Of a stretch of 64,000 nt of DNA, positions 1-7,577 are shown piece after piece. The stretch is from the NCBI RefSeq assembly GCF_900103585.1, contig NZ_FNHV01000005.1:434001-498000 (forward strand). Reading direction: 5' to 3'. This DNA comes from Streptomyces sp. cf386. GTDB lineage: Bacteria > Actinomycetota > Actinomycetes > Streptomycetales > Streptomycetaceae. Every line of letters begins with the position of its first letter. Positions within the stretch are counted from its first letter, which is position 1. The notes below the pieces were generated by a model. The model was not told where the DNA came from, ran no database searches, and saw nothing but the letters and a program-made list of their open reading frames with translations. The position numbers and the translations under genes were made by a program.

Positions 1-179
1 CCGCCGAGCCGGGCCGTACGCCGTTCCAGTTCCCTGTACGTCACCGCCCGGCGCTCGTCGGAGTACGCGACCTTGGTCCCGCGCAGTGCCGCGTGCGTGC
101 GCAGCAGTTCGGGCAACGGGCGGATCAGGTCGGCACCGGGTGTCGCGGACATGCCTGCCTCTTCTCGCGGTTCGGTCAT
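1..179 (-). CDS. Adenylate-forming (ANL) acyl/aryl ligase, N-terminal fragment at window edge
   Basis: Only the first 59 codons are inside the window; the gene continues past the left edge. Its ATG (179-177) overlaps the stop of the ammonia-lyase gene in an ATGA junction, so the two are translationally coupled. The visible protein has a short leader, then a segment reading V-A-Y-S-D followed by VTYREL, the conserved opening of acyl-CoA ligases and of PKS/NRPS loading ligases, where T-Y-x-E-L packs in the N-terminal lobe. The AMP-binding core is outside the window, so a stand-alone ligase cannot be told from a megasynthase loading domain. The coupling suggests, by inference only, that it activates the acrylic acid made by the lyase. 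Confidence 0.75.
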   Translation of the reverse strand, partial: MTEPREEAGMSATPGADLIRPLPELLRTHAALRGTKVAYSDERRAVTYRELERRTARLG

Positions 180-1732
180 GAGAGGGCTCCCGTCACCGAC
201 TCGACCGCGGCGAGAACGGTGCCTGAGCCGACGAGTTCGACGGTGTTGTCGATCTCGGGCGCCAGGTACCGGTCCGGGCCGGGACCGGGTGCGCCGGAGG
301 ACCTCAGCAGCGCCACGACGGCACCGGTGGCGGCGGACGGCGTCAATGGGGCGCGTAAGTCGAGCGCGCGGGCGGCAGTGAGGATCTCGATGGCGACGAC
401 CCGGGTGAGGCCGTCGACGGCACGCCGCAGTTTGCGGGCGGCGCCCCATCCCATGGACACGTGGTCCTCCGCCATCGCGCTGGAGGGTATGGAATCGACC
501 GACGCGGGTGCCGCGAGGCGCTTGAGCTCGGAGACGATCGCGGCCTGGGTGTACTGGGCGATCATGTAACCGCTGTCCACACCGGGGTCGTCGGCGAGGA
601 ACGCCGGCAGGCCGTGGTTGCGGGCGACGTCCAGGAACCGGTCGGTTCGGCGTTCGCTGATCGAGGCGACGTCCGCGGTCGCGATGGCCAGGAAGTCGAG
701 CGCGTAGGCGACGGGTGCGCCATGGAAGTTGCCGTTCGACGCCACCCGTCCGTCGCTGTGGAGCACGGCCGGGTTGTCGACGGCCGAGGCCAACTCGCGG
801 CCGGCCACCGCGGCGGCGTGCTCGACGGTGTCGCGTGCGGCGCCGTGGACCTGGGGCGTACACCGAAGCGAGTAGGCGTCCTGTACGCGCTTGCAGTCCG
901 GCCCGCGATGGGAGGCGACGACACCGGAACCTGCCATGATCGCGACGAGGTTGGCCGCGGAGGCGGCCTGACCGGGGTGGGGCTTGAGTGCCTGGAGCTC
1001 GGGCGCGAACGCCCTGTCGGTCCCGAGGAGTGCTTCGACGGACATGGCGGCGGCGATGTCCAGAGCCTTGAGTAGCCGCCGCAAGTCGGTGATGGCGAGG
1101 ACGAGTTGGGCCAGCATGCCGTCGGTGCCGTTGATGAGGGCGAGGCCCTCCTTCTCGTGCAGCTCGACCGGGCTGAGGCCGGCGGCGGTGAGCGCCTCGG
1201 CAGCGGGCATGAGGGCACCCGACGCGTCGCGCACCTCTCCCTCGCCCATCAACGCCAGCGCGCAATGGGACAGCGGTGCCAGGTCGCCGGAGCAGCCGAG
1301 CGACCCGTACTCGCGCACCACCGGCGTGATCCCGGCCGACAGCATGGCGGCGAGCCGCTCCGCGGTCTCGACTCGCACGCCCGTGTGCCCGGTCGCCAGC
1401 GTCGAGAGCCGCAACAGCATCATTCCGCGTACGACTTCCCGCTCGACCTCCTGCCCGGAGCCGGCGGCGTGGGAACGGACCAGGGAACGCTGTAACTGAG
1501 CCCGCTGCTCCGGCTGGATGTGCTGAGTCGCCAGGGCGCCGAATCCGGTCGAGATCCCGTACGACGGTGTCGACGCGGCGGCGAGTTCCTCCACCACGGA
1601 CCGGCCCTTCTCCAACGCCGAGAACGCGTCGTCACCGAGGCAGACCGTCGCGCCTTCGCGTGCGACAGCGGCCACGTGGACGAAGGAGAGCGGACCGGTC
1701 CCGACGGTCACGGTCTGGCACGGCGTACCCAT
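176..1732 (-). CDS. hutH: Histidine ammonia-lyase (MIO family)
   Basis: The 518-residue protein has the usual length and motif order of histidine ammonia-lyase, which eliminates ammonia from L-histidine to give urocanate. Tyr58 and the STGFGALA loop are followed by the tripeptide that cyclises into the MIO electrophile, here Cys147-Ser148-Gly149 inside GCSGDLAPLSH. The late EDHVSM motif is typical of histidine-specific members. No urocanase, imidazolonepropionase or formimino-hydrolase gene is near. Instead the gene is coupled by ATGA to an adenylating enzyme and lies divergent from a P450, which points to a biosynthetic role. A short upstream reading frame ends in a TGATG overlap with the lyase start. 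A dedicated phenylalanine or tyrosine lyase is less likely, because those usually lack SHCAL after the MIO loop. Confidence 0.88.
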   Translation of the reverse strand: MGTPCQTVTVGTGPLSFVHVAAVAREGATVCLGDDAFSALEKGRSVVEELAAASTPSYGISTGFGALATQHIQPEQRAQLQRSLVRSHAAGSGQEVEREVVRGMMLLRLSTLATGHTGVRVETAERLAAMLSAGITPVVREYGSLGCSGDLAPLSHCALALMGEGEVRDASGALMPAAEALTAAGLSPVELHEKEGLALINGTDGMLAQLVLAITDLRRLLKALDIAAAMSVEALLGTDRAFAPELQALKPHPGQAASAANLVAIMAGSGVVASHRGPDCKRVQDAYSLRCTPQVHGAARDTVEHAAAVAGRELASAVDNPAVLHSDGRVASNGNFHGAPVAYALDFLAIATADVASISERRTDRFLDVARNHGLPAFLADDPGVDSGYMIAQYTQAAIVSELKRLAAPASVDSIPSSAMAEDHVSMGWGAARKLRRAVDGLTRVVAIEILTAARALDLRAPLTPSAATGAVVALLRSSGAPGPGPDRYLAPEIDNTVELVGSGTVLAAVESVTGALS

Positions 1733-1820
1733 CAGGCGGCCGCGTCCGCATCGGCGTCAAGGGAGGCGAAATCCCACGTGAGTTGTGTGTTCAAGGCGTG
1801 TCTTCCTATCCAGCTGGACG

Positions 1821-1899
1821 GAGAACTTGCTACCGGGCCGCTAAAAGGAGATGACCTTGAACATTTGAATGTCATCCCTCTGTGCCGCAGTACGGCACG
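1821..1899 (-). promoter_or_regulatory. Duplicated 79-bp upstream module, copy A
   Basis: This segment upstream of the ammonia-lyase matches 13338-13416 upstream of ccr at 69 of 79 positions by hand alignment, in the same orientation relative to the downstream gene. Differences cluster in two short runs (about 1843-1845 and 1866-1870), leaving conserved blocks that include ATGTTCAAGGTCATCTCC and CCCGGTAGCAAGTTCTC on the coding strand. The distal end holds the inverted repeat annotated separately. The distance to the gene start is about 90 bp here and 26 bp at ccr. I infer a shared promoter or operator. A conserved leader peptide is an alternative, since a short frame begins in the module. Confidence 0.6.
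1882..1898. promoter_or_regulatory. Inverted repeat GTGCCG-N5-CGGCAC, candidate operator 1
   Basis: A perfect 6-bp-arm palindrome spanning 17 bp lies in the divergent interval between the ammonia-lyase and the P450. The same GTGCC-N7-GGCAC geometry occurs at 4927-4943 and 13399-13415, always in a control region of this locus. It is probably bound by a dimeric pathway regulator, which is not encoded in this window. Confidence 0.5.
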
Positions 1900-2067
1900 G
1901 GTGGAGGCGGAGCGCGGACGGGCGCGGGCACGCTCGGGCTGCGAAATCCCGGAGCAGTCACCGGAGTTGACCTGCCGACAGATCCGACGGGCCGTCATAT
2001 CGCCCGTGGTTCGCGATCACCATCACACCGAACACACCGCACGAAGACGGCTGAGAGGAAGAGCAAC

Positions 2068-3327
2068 ATGACCAGTCGGCCCGAGGAAGCGCCGGTCGAG
2101 GACGTCCAGCCGCGGTACAGGCCGTATACGGCCAAGACCGAGGAGCCCTGGGAGGAACTCGCACACGACCGGGCCCGCTGCCCCGTCGCCCGCAACGCCG
2201 AGCTGGACGCGGTGCAGATCACCACCTACGAGGGAGTCAAGGAGGTGCTGGCCGGACACCAGGCGTGGTCCAGCGCGCTCGGCAACATCTGGCCGCTGAA
2301 GGAGCCGTTGCCGCCCGAGGAGCAGGTGCTCGGCTGGGCCGACCCGCCGCGCCACACCCGCCAGCGGAAACTGCTGGTCAAGGCGTTGTCGGCGTCCCGT
2401 ATCCAGCACATGCGCGCTTTCAGCGAACGTCTCGCGGACGACATCATCGACGATCTCTGCGAACAGCGATCCTTCGAGATGTACGAGGATTTCGCGGAGC
2501 GGATGGCCGCCGGTCACGTCTGTGAGCTGCTGGGCATACCGGAGAGCGACCGCGACGATTACGCGCGGGCGGCGAAGCGGATGGAAGAGCTGGTCACGAC
2601 CACCATGGACGGTCGCGCAGAAGGCGGCTACGGCACCGAGCTCAACGAGTGGCTGGACCACCTCGGCGGGATGATCCGGGCGAAGCGGGCTGCCGGTCCC
2701 GGCAGCGACGACCTGATCACCCAGCTCTCCTTCGCCCAGGTGGACGGCGACTACTTCGAGGTGGGCGAGATCGCGCGAATGATCCAGCTGCTGAATGTGG
2801 CGGGGATCGGCACGACGATCGGGGCGATCGGCAACACCGCCTACCTGCTGGACCGGTATCCCGAGCAGAAGGCCCGGTTCCTGTCCGACATCGAGGGGCT
2901 GTCACGCTCCCTGGCAGCGGAGTCACTGAGGTTCGAGTCACCCATCTCGGGGCTGTGGCGCACCTGTGCCGAGCCGACCAGGATCGGGGACCTCGATGTC
3001 GAGCCGGGTGAGAAGGCCTTCGCCGTCATCAGCGCCGCGAATCACGATCCGCTGGTCTTCGACGACCGGCCGGACGAGTTCATCATCGAGCGCGACTGGG
3101 CGAACCTGCCTATGAACCTGCCGTTCGGCCAGGGAATCCACTTCTGCGTCGGTATGAACCTGTCCCTGCTGGAGATGCAGGTCGCCGCCACGAAGCTGTA
3201 CCAGCGGCTGCCCAACCTCCGGGTCAGGCCCGGCTTCCGGCCCGAACTCCTGCCGGGGGCGGTGCTGCGTCGTTTCGAGACACTGGAGATGGTCTTCGAT
3301 GCCCCGGCCCTGCCGAGGACGACCTGA
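2068..3327 (+). CDS. Cytochrome P450
   Basis: This 419-residue soluble bacterial P450 carries the haem-binding motif FGQGIHFCVG with ligand Cys360, and the ExxR pair Glu285/Arg288 in AAESLRFESP. The I-helix reads AGIGTT (residues 245-250), so the acidic residue normally before the threonine pair (AGxDTT or AGxETT) is Gly248. That acid-alcohol pair normally delivers protons to the iron-oxygen intermediate, so this enzyme may use a substrate carboxylate or water network, or have unusual chemistry. The ATG at 2068 is chosen because GAGAGGAAGAG precedes it at good spacing and the protein then starts like other P450s. It is divergent from the ammonia-lyase. A tailoring oxidation is likely; the substrate is unknown, and no ferredoxin gene is adjacent. 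Confidence 0.9.
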   Translation: MTSRPEEAPVEDVQPRYRPYTAKTEEPWEELAHDRARCPVARNAELDAVQITTYEGVKEVLAGHQAWSSALGNIWPLKEPLPPEEQVLGWADPPRHTRQRKLLVKALSASRIQHMRAFSERLADDIIDDLCEQRSFEMYEDFAERMAAGHVCELLGIPESDRDDYARAAKRMEELVTTTMDGRAEGGYGTELNEWLDHLGGMIRAKRAAGPGSDDLITQLSFAQVDGDYFEVGEIARMIQLLNVAGIGTTIGAIGNTAYLLDRYPEQKARFLSDIEGLSRSLAAESLRFESPISGLWRTCAEPTRIGDLDVEPGEKAFAVISAANHDPLVFDDRPDEFIIERDWANLPMNLPFGQGIHFCVGMNLSLLEMQVAATKLYQRLPNLRVRPGFRPELLPGAVLRRFETLEMVFDAPALPRTT

Positions 3328-3410
3328 CATCGGGCCGGCCTGTGCCTCTGAACGGCCCCTCGCCCGTGGACGGACGGACGGGCCCGTGGATGGCCAAGAC
3401 GGACACGACA

Positions 3411-3448
3411 GAACCGCCCGGCGTGCCTCAGCGCACGGCGGGCGGTTC
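3411..3448. terminator. Bidirectional hairpin between P450 and MFS genes
   Basis: GAACCGCCCG pairs with CGGGCGGTTC, and inner GTGC/GCAC bases extend the stem around a short CTCA-containing loop. It lies between two convergent genes, as expected for a shared intrinsic-type terminator in a high-GC actinobacterium. There is no long T-tract. Confidence 0.65.
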
Positions 3449-3470
3449 GCGGTCTCCGGGGCGAGGGATG

Positions 3471-4820
3471 TCAGACGCTGAAATCCTCGTCACGGGTCTC
3501 GGGCAGGGCCAGCACGCAGCCCAGACTGACCAGGCACAGCACACCGGCGTAGAGGCCGAGGACGAGCGGCGACTGCCAGTGCGAGGTCAGCCAGGTGGCG
3601 ACCAGTGGGGCGAAGCCGCCGCCGAGGGTGACGGCGAGGATGAAGGTCGCCGAGGCTCCGGTGTAGCGCAGCCGGGCCGGGAACAGCTCCGGCAGGAACG
3701 CGGCCATGGGCACGAACATCATGCTGAACAGCACGAGCCCGATGGTGAAGGCCCCGGCGATCAGTACGCCGTTGCCGGTCTGCAGTGAGCCGAACATCGG
3801 CAGGGCCCACAGCGCGCACCCCGCCGCGCCGGTCAGCATCACCGGGCGTCTGCCGACCCGGTCGGCCATGATCGCCAGCGGCATGGTGACGACCACGTCG
3901 GCCGCGGCGGCGATGCTCGTGGCGGCCAGCATCGTGGGCTGCGGGATACCGAGGGCGGTGGGCCCGTAGGAGAGGCTGTAGACGGTCGCCAGGTAGTAGA
4001 CCGAGGAACCGCCGATCGCCGCGCCCATGCCGAGGAGCAGTCTGCCTGGGTACTCCTTGACCAGGGCGCCGAGCGGGAAGCGGGGCGGCGCGGCGGCGCC
4101 GGTGGACCGCTCGTCGAAGATGGGGGACTCGGCGATCCGGGACCGGACCCAGAGGCCGACGGCGATCAGGACGGTGCTCAGCAGGAACGGGATGCGCCAG
4201 GCCCATTCGGCGAAGCCGTCCTTGCCCGCGATCGCCAGCGTCGGCAGGATCACGGCGCTGGACAGCAGGAAGCCGAGCGGCGGGCCGGCCTGCGGGATGG
4301 ACGCGTACAGCGCGCGGCGCCCGGGAGGCGCGTGCTCGGCCGCCAGCAACACCGCGCCGCCCCACTCGCCGCCCATGCTGACGCCCTGCAGCAGGCGCAG
4401 GACGACCAGGAGCACGGGGGCGACGAAACCGGCGGTCTCGTACGTGGGCAGCAGTCCGACGCCGACCGTGGACACGCCCATCAGGAGCAGGGAGAGGAAG
4501 AGGGCGCGCTTGCGGCCGACCCGGTCGCCGATGCCGCCGAACACCAGCACGCCGAGCGGGCGGGCCAGGAACGCGGCGGCGACGGTGAGGAAGGCGGCCA
4601 GCGTGGACAACGTGGCGTTGCCGGAGGGGAAGAAGGCCGGGCCGAGCACGAGGGCGGCGGCCGTGCCGTACACGGCGAAGTCGTAGTACTCGATGATCGT
4701 GCCGACGAGGCTCGCTACAGCGACCCGCGACGCGGTGGATTTCTGTGCGGCAGCGGTCGTGCTCGTTGGGCTCGTTGGGCTGACGCCGACCGGTGAGGTG
4801 TCGCTGGTGGTCTCGGACAT
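3471..4820 (-). CDS. MFS metabolite:H+ symporter (MHS/ShiA-ProP type)
   Basis: This 449-residue membrane protein has about twelve hydrophobic segments after a Ser/Thr-rich N-terminus. TIIEYYDFAVYG near residue 40 and GDRVGRKR in the first cytoplasmic loop (repeated as ADRVGRRP in the second half) are hallmarks of the MHS subfamily, which includes shikimate, proline/betaine and alpha-ketoglutarate symporters. RLLQGVSMGGEWGG is the conserved fifth-helix region. It is divergent from the ehpF-like operon, and the shared 208-bp interval contains candidate operator 2, so it is likely co-regulated. It could import a carboxylate precursor or export product; family membership favours proton-coupled uptake of an organic acid or zwitterion. 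Confidence 0.85.
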   Translation of the reverse strand: MSETTSDTSPVGVSPTSPTSTTAAAQKSTASRVAVASLVGTIIEYYDFAVYGTAAALVLGPAFFPSGNATLSTLAAFLTVAAAFLARPLGVLVFGGIGDRVGRKRALFLSLLLMGVSTVGVGLLPTYETAGFVAPVLLVVLRLLQGVSMGGEWGGAVLLAAEHAPPGRRALYASIPQAGPPLGFLLSSAVILPTLAIAGKDGFAEWAWRIPFLLSTVLIAVGLWVRSRIAESPIFDERSTGAAAPPRFPLGALVKEYPGRLLLGMGAAIGGSSVYYLATVYSLSYGPTALGIPQPTMLAATSIAAAADVVVTMPLAIMADRVGRRPVMLTGAAGCALWALPMFGSLQTGNGVLIAGAFTIGLVLFSMMFVPMAAFLPELFPARLRYTGASATFILAVTLGGGFAPLVATWLTSHWQSPLVLGLYAGVLCLVSLGCVLALPETRDEDFSV

Positions 4821-4926
4821 GGAGCGGCTCGCCTCCGATCAGGCCCGGATGCTCAGTGATCCAGGACACACGGTGGGGGGACTGAGCGGGGACTGTAGTG
4901 CTCCGGCCACCGCTGGCAGGTTCCGC

Positions 4927-4943
4927 GTGCCACCCACCGGCAC
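4927..4943. promoter_or_regulatory. Inverted repeat GTGCC-N7-GGCAC, candidate operator 2
   Basis: Half-sites GTGCC and GGCAC have the same 17-bp overall length as the palindromes at 1882 and 13399, but the inner arm base pair is lost. It lies in the divergent MFS/ehpF-like promoter region, about 85 bp before the right-hand ATG. A TTGACG hexamer, possibly a -35 element, follows at 4979-4984. Confidence 0.4.
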
Positions 4944-5028
4944 ACGCCCTTCGCCAACCACCCCTCTGCGCACTGCAATTGACGACACCGAGCGCGGCCC
5001 GCAGGAGCAGCGAGACACCGGAGGCTTC

Positions 5029-6126
5029 ATGGTCCACGACATCGACACCGTTCTCGACACGCCGACCGGGGACGGTGTCGACCCGGGCGAGTTCATCAGG
5101 GCGGCGATGCGATGGCACTTCGACCGCAGGACCGGATCACCGTTCTGGTTGGCGCGGGCGAGGACACTCGATTTCGACCCGCTGACCGATGTGAAGGGCG
5201 TCGATGATCTGGCGTTGTTCCCGAACGTGTGCGACGAGCTGCGCGACGTACGCGTCGAGGATCTCGTGCCACGCGGGTACGGCGACAAGCCGGACGTCTG
5301 CGGGTTCTTCGAGAGCGGCGGCACCACCGGCCGGCCCAAGCGAGTCGTTCTCCTGCGGGACTGGTTCCTCAAGTCGCAGGAATGGCTCAGCTCCAGCCTG
5401 GACGCGCACGGTGTGCCCAGGGGCGTCAACTGGCTGACGCTGCTGCCCAGCGGGCCGCACATGGCCGGCTACGCGTATCCGCGGCTCGCGAGGGACCGTG
5501 GCGGCCACGCGTTCCCGATCGACATGGACCCGCGCTGGGTCAAGCAACTCATCGCCTCGGGCCGCGCCGAGGATGCCCGCGCCTACGCCGGCCATCTGCT
5601 GGAGCAGGCCCGGTACCTGTTACGCAGTCAGGAGGTGGGCGTCCTCGCCGTCACGCCGCCGGTGCTCGAACGCATCGCCGTCGACGACGAGTTGACCGAG
5701 CTGGTACGGAAGAAGGTCAAGGCGATCGTCTGGGCCGGCGCGCACATGGACGCCAGTACTCGCGACCTGCTCGGGGGCGAGGTCTTCCCCGGACTCGCCC
5801 TCATCGGCTTCTTCGGCAGCACGATGATGCTGCACAGTTGCAGCCCACGGGTCACCGAGGACGCCGGCGAGTCCGTCTTCGACCCGCCGGCGCCGTTCAT
5901 CACCTTCCGGGTCGTCGACCCGGACAGCAGGAAACAGGTCGACCACGGCGCCCGTGGCCGGGTGGTGGTCAACCACGTCAGCCGGAGCTTCCTGCTGCCC
6001 AACAACCTCGACCGCGACGAGGCCACCCGTGTGCGGGGGCCGCGCCGACAGGTGGGCGATTCCCTGGCGGATGTGACTCCGGTCCAGGTCTTCGACGGCG
6101 AGGCCGTGATCGAGGGGGTCTACTGA
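5029..6126 (+). CDS. EhpF-like short adenylating enzyme (ANL superfamily)
   Basis: The protein has 365 residues. The phosphate-binding loop ESGGTTGRPK (95-104) marks an adenylate-forming enzyme, but the protein is much shorter than usual and lacks a recognisable C-terminal swinging domain. This resembles EhpF of the griseoluteic-acid phenazine pathway, described as an atypical ANL protein, and related proteins annotated as phenazine antibiotic biosynthesis. In that pathway EhpF activates a carboxylate that the LuxC-like EhpG reduces to an aldehyde; the next gene here is LuxC-like, so the same two-enzyme carboxylate reduction is likely. GGAGG sits six bases before the ATG, which fixes the start. 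Substrate unknown; no phenazine core genes are present. Confidence 0.75.
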   Translation: MVHDIDTVLDTPTGDGVDPGEFIRAAMRWHFDRRTGSPFWLARARTLDFDPLTDVKGVDDLALFPNVCDELRDVRVEDLVPRGYGDKPDVCGFFESGGTTGRPKRVVLLRDWFLKSQEWLSSSLDAHGVPRGVNWLTLLPSGPHMAGYAYPRLARDRGGHAFPIDMDPRWVKQLIASGRAEDARAYAGHLLEQARYLLRSQEVGVLAVTPPVLERIAVDDELTELVRKKVKAIVWAGAHMDASTRDLLGGEVFPGLALIGFFGSTMMLHSCSPRVTEDAGESVFDPPAPFITFRVVDPDSRKQVDHGARGRVVVNHVSRSFLLPNNLDRDEATRVRGPRRQVGDSLADVTPVQVFDGEAVIEGVY

Positions 6127-7505
6127 TGAGCGTCAAGAGCGACCTCGTCCGGCTCGACGCGCTGGGCCCCGGCGGCGCGTACCGGTCGAGGAACATCCAG
6201 ACCGTCAAGGACATCCATGGTGCGCCGTTCGCCGAACTGAGCCTGGTTCCCCCGCTCTTCGTCGCCAGGACGATGTCGGCGCTGCGCAAGGCCGACCCGC
6301 TGCCGCTGGAACAGCGCCTGGACGCCGTCGCCAGGGCGGGCAGGGCCTTCGCCACCGAGACCGTCGCAGGCCTGTCCCCCGAGGAATACCAGCACGCGGT
6401 ATGCCGGGTGTCGGGCCTGCCCTGGGTCACAACGGAGATGGCCCTCGCATACACCGTGCAGTACACGGATCGCGCGTACCTCAGCTCCCAGCAGGCCCGT
6501 CCCACCGGCGCGGTCAACGACTGGCGCGACCCGCGCACCCGGCACGGCAGCGGAGTGTGGGCCCGTCGCGGCGATGTGTTCGCCGTCCACGCCCCCGGCA
6601 ACACCCCGAGCGCCCACACCCTGTGGTTGCAGTCCCTCGCCCTGGGCTATCGGGTGGCGGTACGCCCGTCGAGCCGCGAACCCTTCAGCCCGCACCGGTG
6701 GATCACCGCACTGCGCGACGCAGGCTTCGGCCCCGACCAGGTCGCCCTGCTGCCGACCGACCACGCCACGGCCGACGAGGTCGTGCGGGGCGCGGACCTG
6801 GCGATGGTGTACGGCGACGACGAGGTGGTGCGCACGTACTCCTCGATGGCGACGGTGCTGCCGCAGGGTCCGGGGCGGTCGAAGTTCCTCGTCACCAAGG
6901 ACGCCGACTGGACGGCGTATCTGGACACCATCGTCTCCTCGGTCAGTGCCCACGGCGGAGCCGCCTGCATCAACACCACCACGGTGTTCGTCGAGGGCGA
7001 CCCGGCGCCGGTGGCGCGGGCGATCGCCGAGCGGCTCTCCGTGCTGCCCAGCCTGCCGCCGCAGGACCCCAAGGCGGTGCTGCCCGTGAAGCCGATCGAC
7101 GAGGCCCGCCGGATCGAGCAGTACCTGCTGGCCAAGGCCGCCGGCACCACCCCGTGGCTGGGCGGCGACGGGTTCGTCGACGACCTCGGGGACGGCACCG
7201 CGGTGCTGCGCCCCGCCGTGCACCAGGTGGCCCGTCCGGATGCCCCGCAGACCCGCATCGAGCAGCGCTTTCCCTGCGTGTGGGTGGCGCCGTGGAGCCC
7301 GGAGGCCGGGGTCGGGCCGCTCAGGGACACCGTGGTGCTCACTGCCGTCACCGACGACGAGACGCTGGTGGACCGGCTCATCGACGAGCCCAGCATCGCC
7401 AACGTCTACCTCGGCGACCACCCGACGTACTGGCTTCCCCCCGGCATCCCGCACGACGACTACCTCGAATCGTTCCTGATGCGCACGAAGGCCTGCATCC
7501 GCTGA
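6126..7505 (+). CDS. EhpG/LuxC-like acyl reductase (aldehyde dehydrogenase superfamily)
   Basis: The 459-residue protein starts in a TGATG overlap with the ehpF-like gene, so the two are probably made in step. The central VHAPGNTPSAHT region and GYRVAVRPSS resemble the cofactor-binding part of the LuxC/acyl-CoA reductase family, and Cys281 in GGAACINTTT fits the nucleophile that carries the acyl thioester. Expected reaction: activated acyl group plus NAD(P)H to aldehyde. luxAB are absent, so bioluminescence is not implied. Together with the preceding adenylating enzyme it probably forms a carboxylic acid reductase acting on a pathway intermediate. Confidence 0.75.
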   Translation: MSVKSDLVRLDALGPGGAYRSRNIQTVKDIHGAPFAELSLVPPLFVARTMSALRKADPLPLEQRLDAVARAGRAFATETVAGLSPEEYQHAVCRVSGLPWVTTEMALAYTVQYTDRAYLSSQQARPTGAVNDWRDPRTRHGSGVWARRGDVFAVHAPGNTPSAHTLWLQSLALGYRVAVRPSSREPFSPHRWITALRDAGFGPDQVALLPTDHATADEVVRGADLAMVYGDDEVVRTYSSMATVLPQGPGRSKFLVTKDADWTAYLDTIVSSVSAHGGAACINTTTVFVEGDPAPVARAIAERLSVLPSLPPQDPKAVLPVKPIDEARRIEQYLLAKAAGTTPWLGGDGFVDDLGDGTAVLRPAVHQVARPDAPQTRIEQRFPCVWVAPWSPEAGVGPLRDTVVLTAVTDDETLVDRLIDEPSIANVYLGDHPTYWLPPGIPHDDYLESFLMRTKACIR

Positions 7506-7577
7506 TCCGACCGCTCGAAGGAAGTCGCCGCGCCGCGCGGCCGTGAGGCACGCCCACTCACCAGGGAAGTGACGTCA

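Noticed and set aside
176..1732. Ordinary histidine-degradation operon
   Set aside because: No urocanase, HutI, HutF/G or hut regulator adjacent; the partner genes are biosynthetic types.
1734..1875. Short upstream peptide frame ending in a TGATG overlap with hutH, and a similar frame in the ccr module
   Set aside because: The two frames share some residues, but only because the DNA module is conserved; the similarity stops with the module and one alternative frame has a stop. Regulatory DNA explains it better, though a leader peptide is not excluded.
3490..5118. 542-codon minus-strand frame across the MFS gene and the divergent promoter
   Set aside because: Arg/Pro-rich shadow of the MFS gene in another frame.
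5029..7505. LuxE/LuxC-like bioluminescence system
   Set aside because: No luxA/luxB or fatty-acid transferase gene; the pair resembles EhpF/EhpG more than the Lux reductase.
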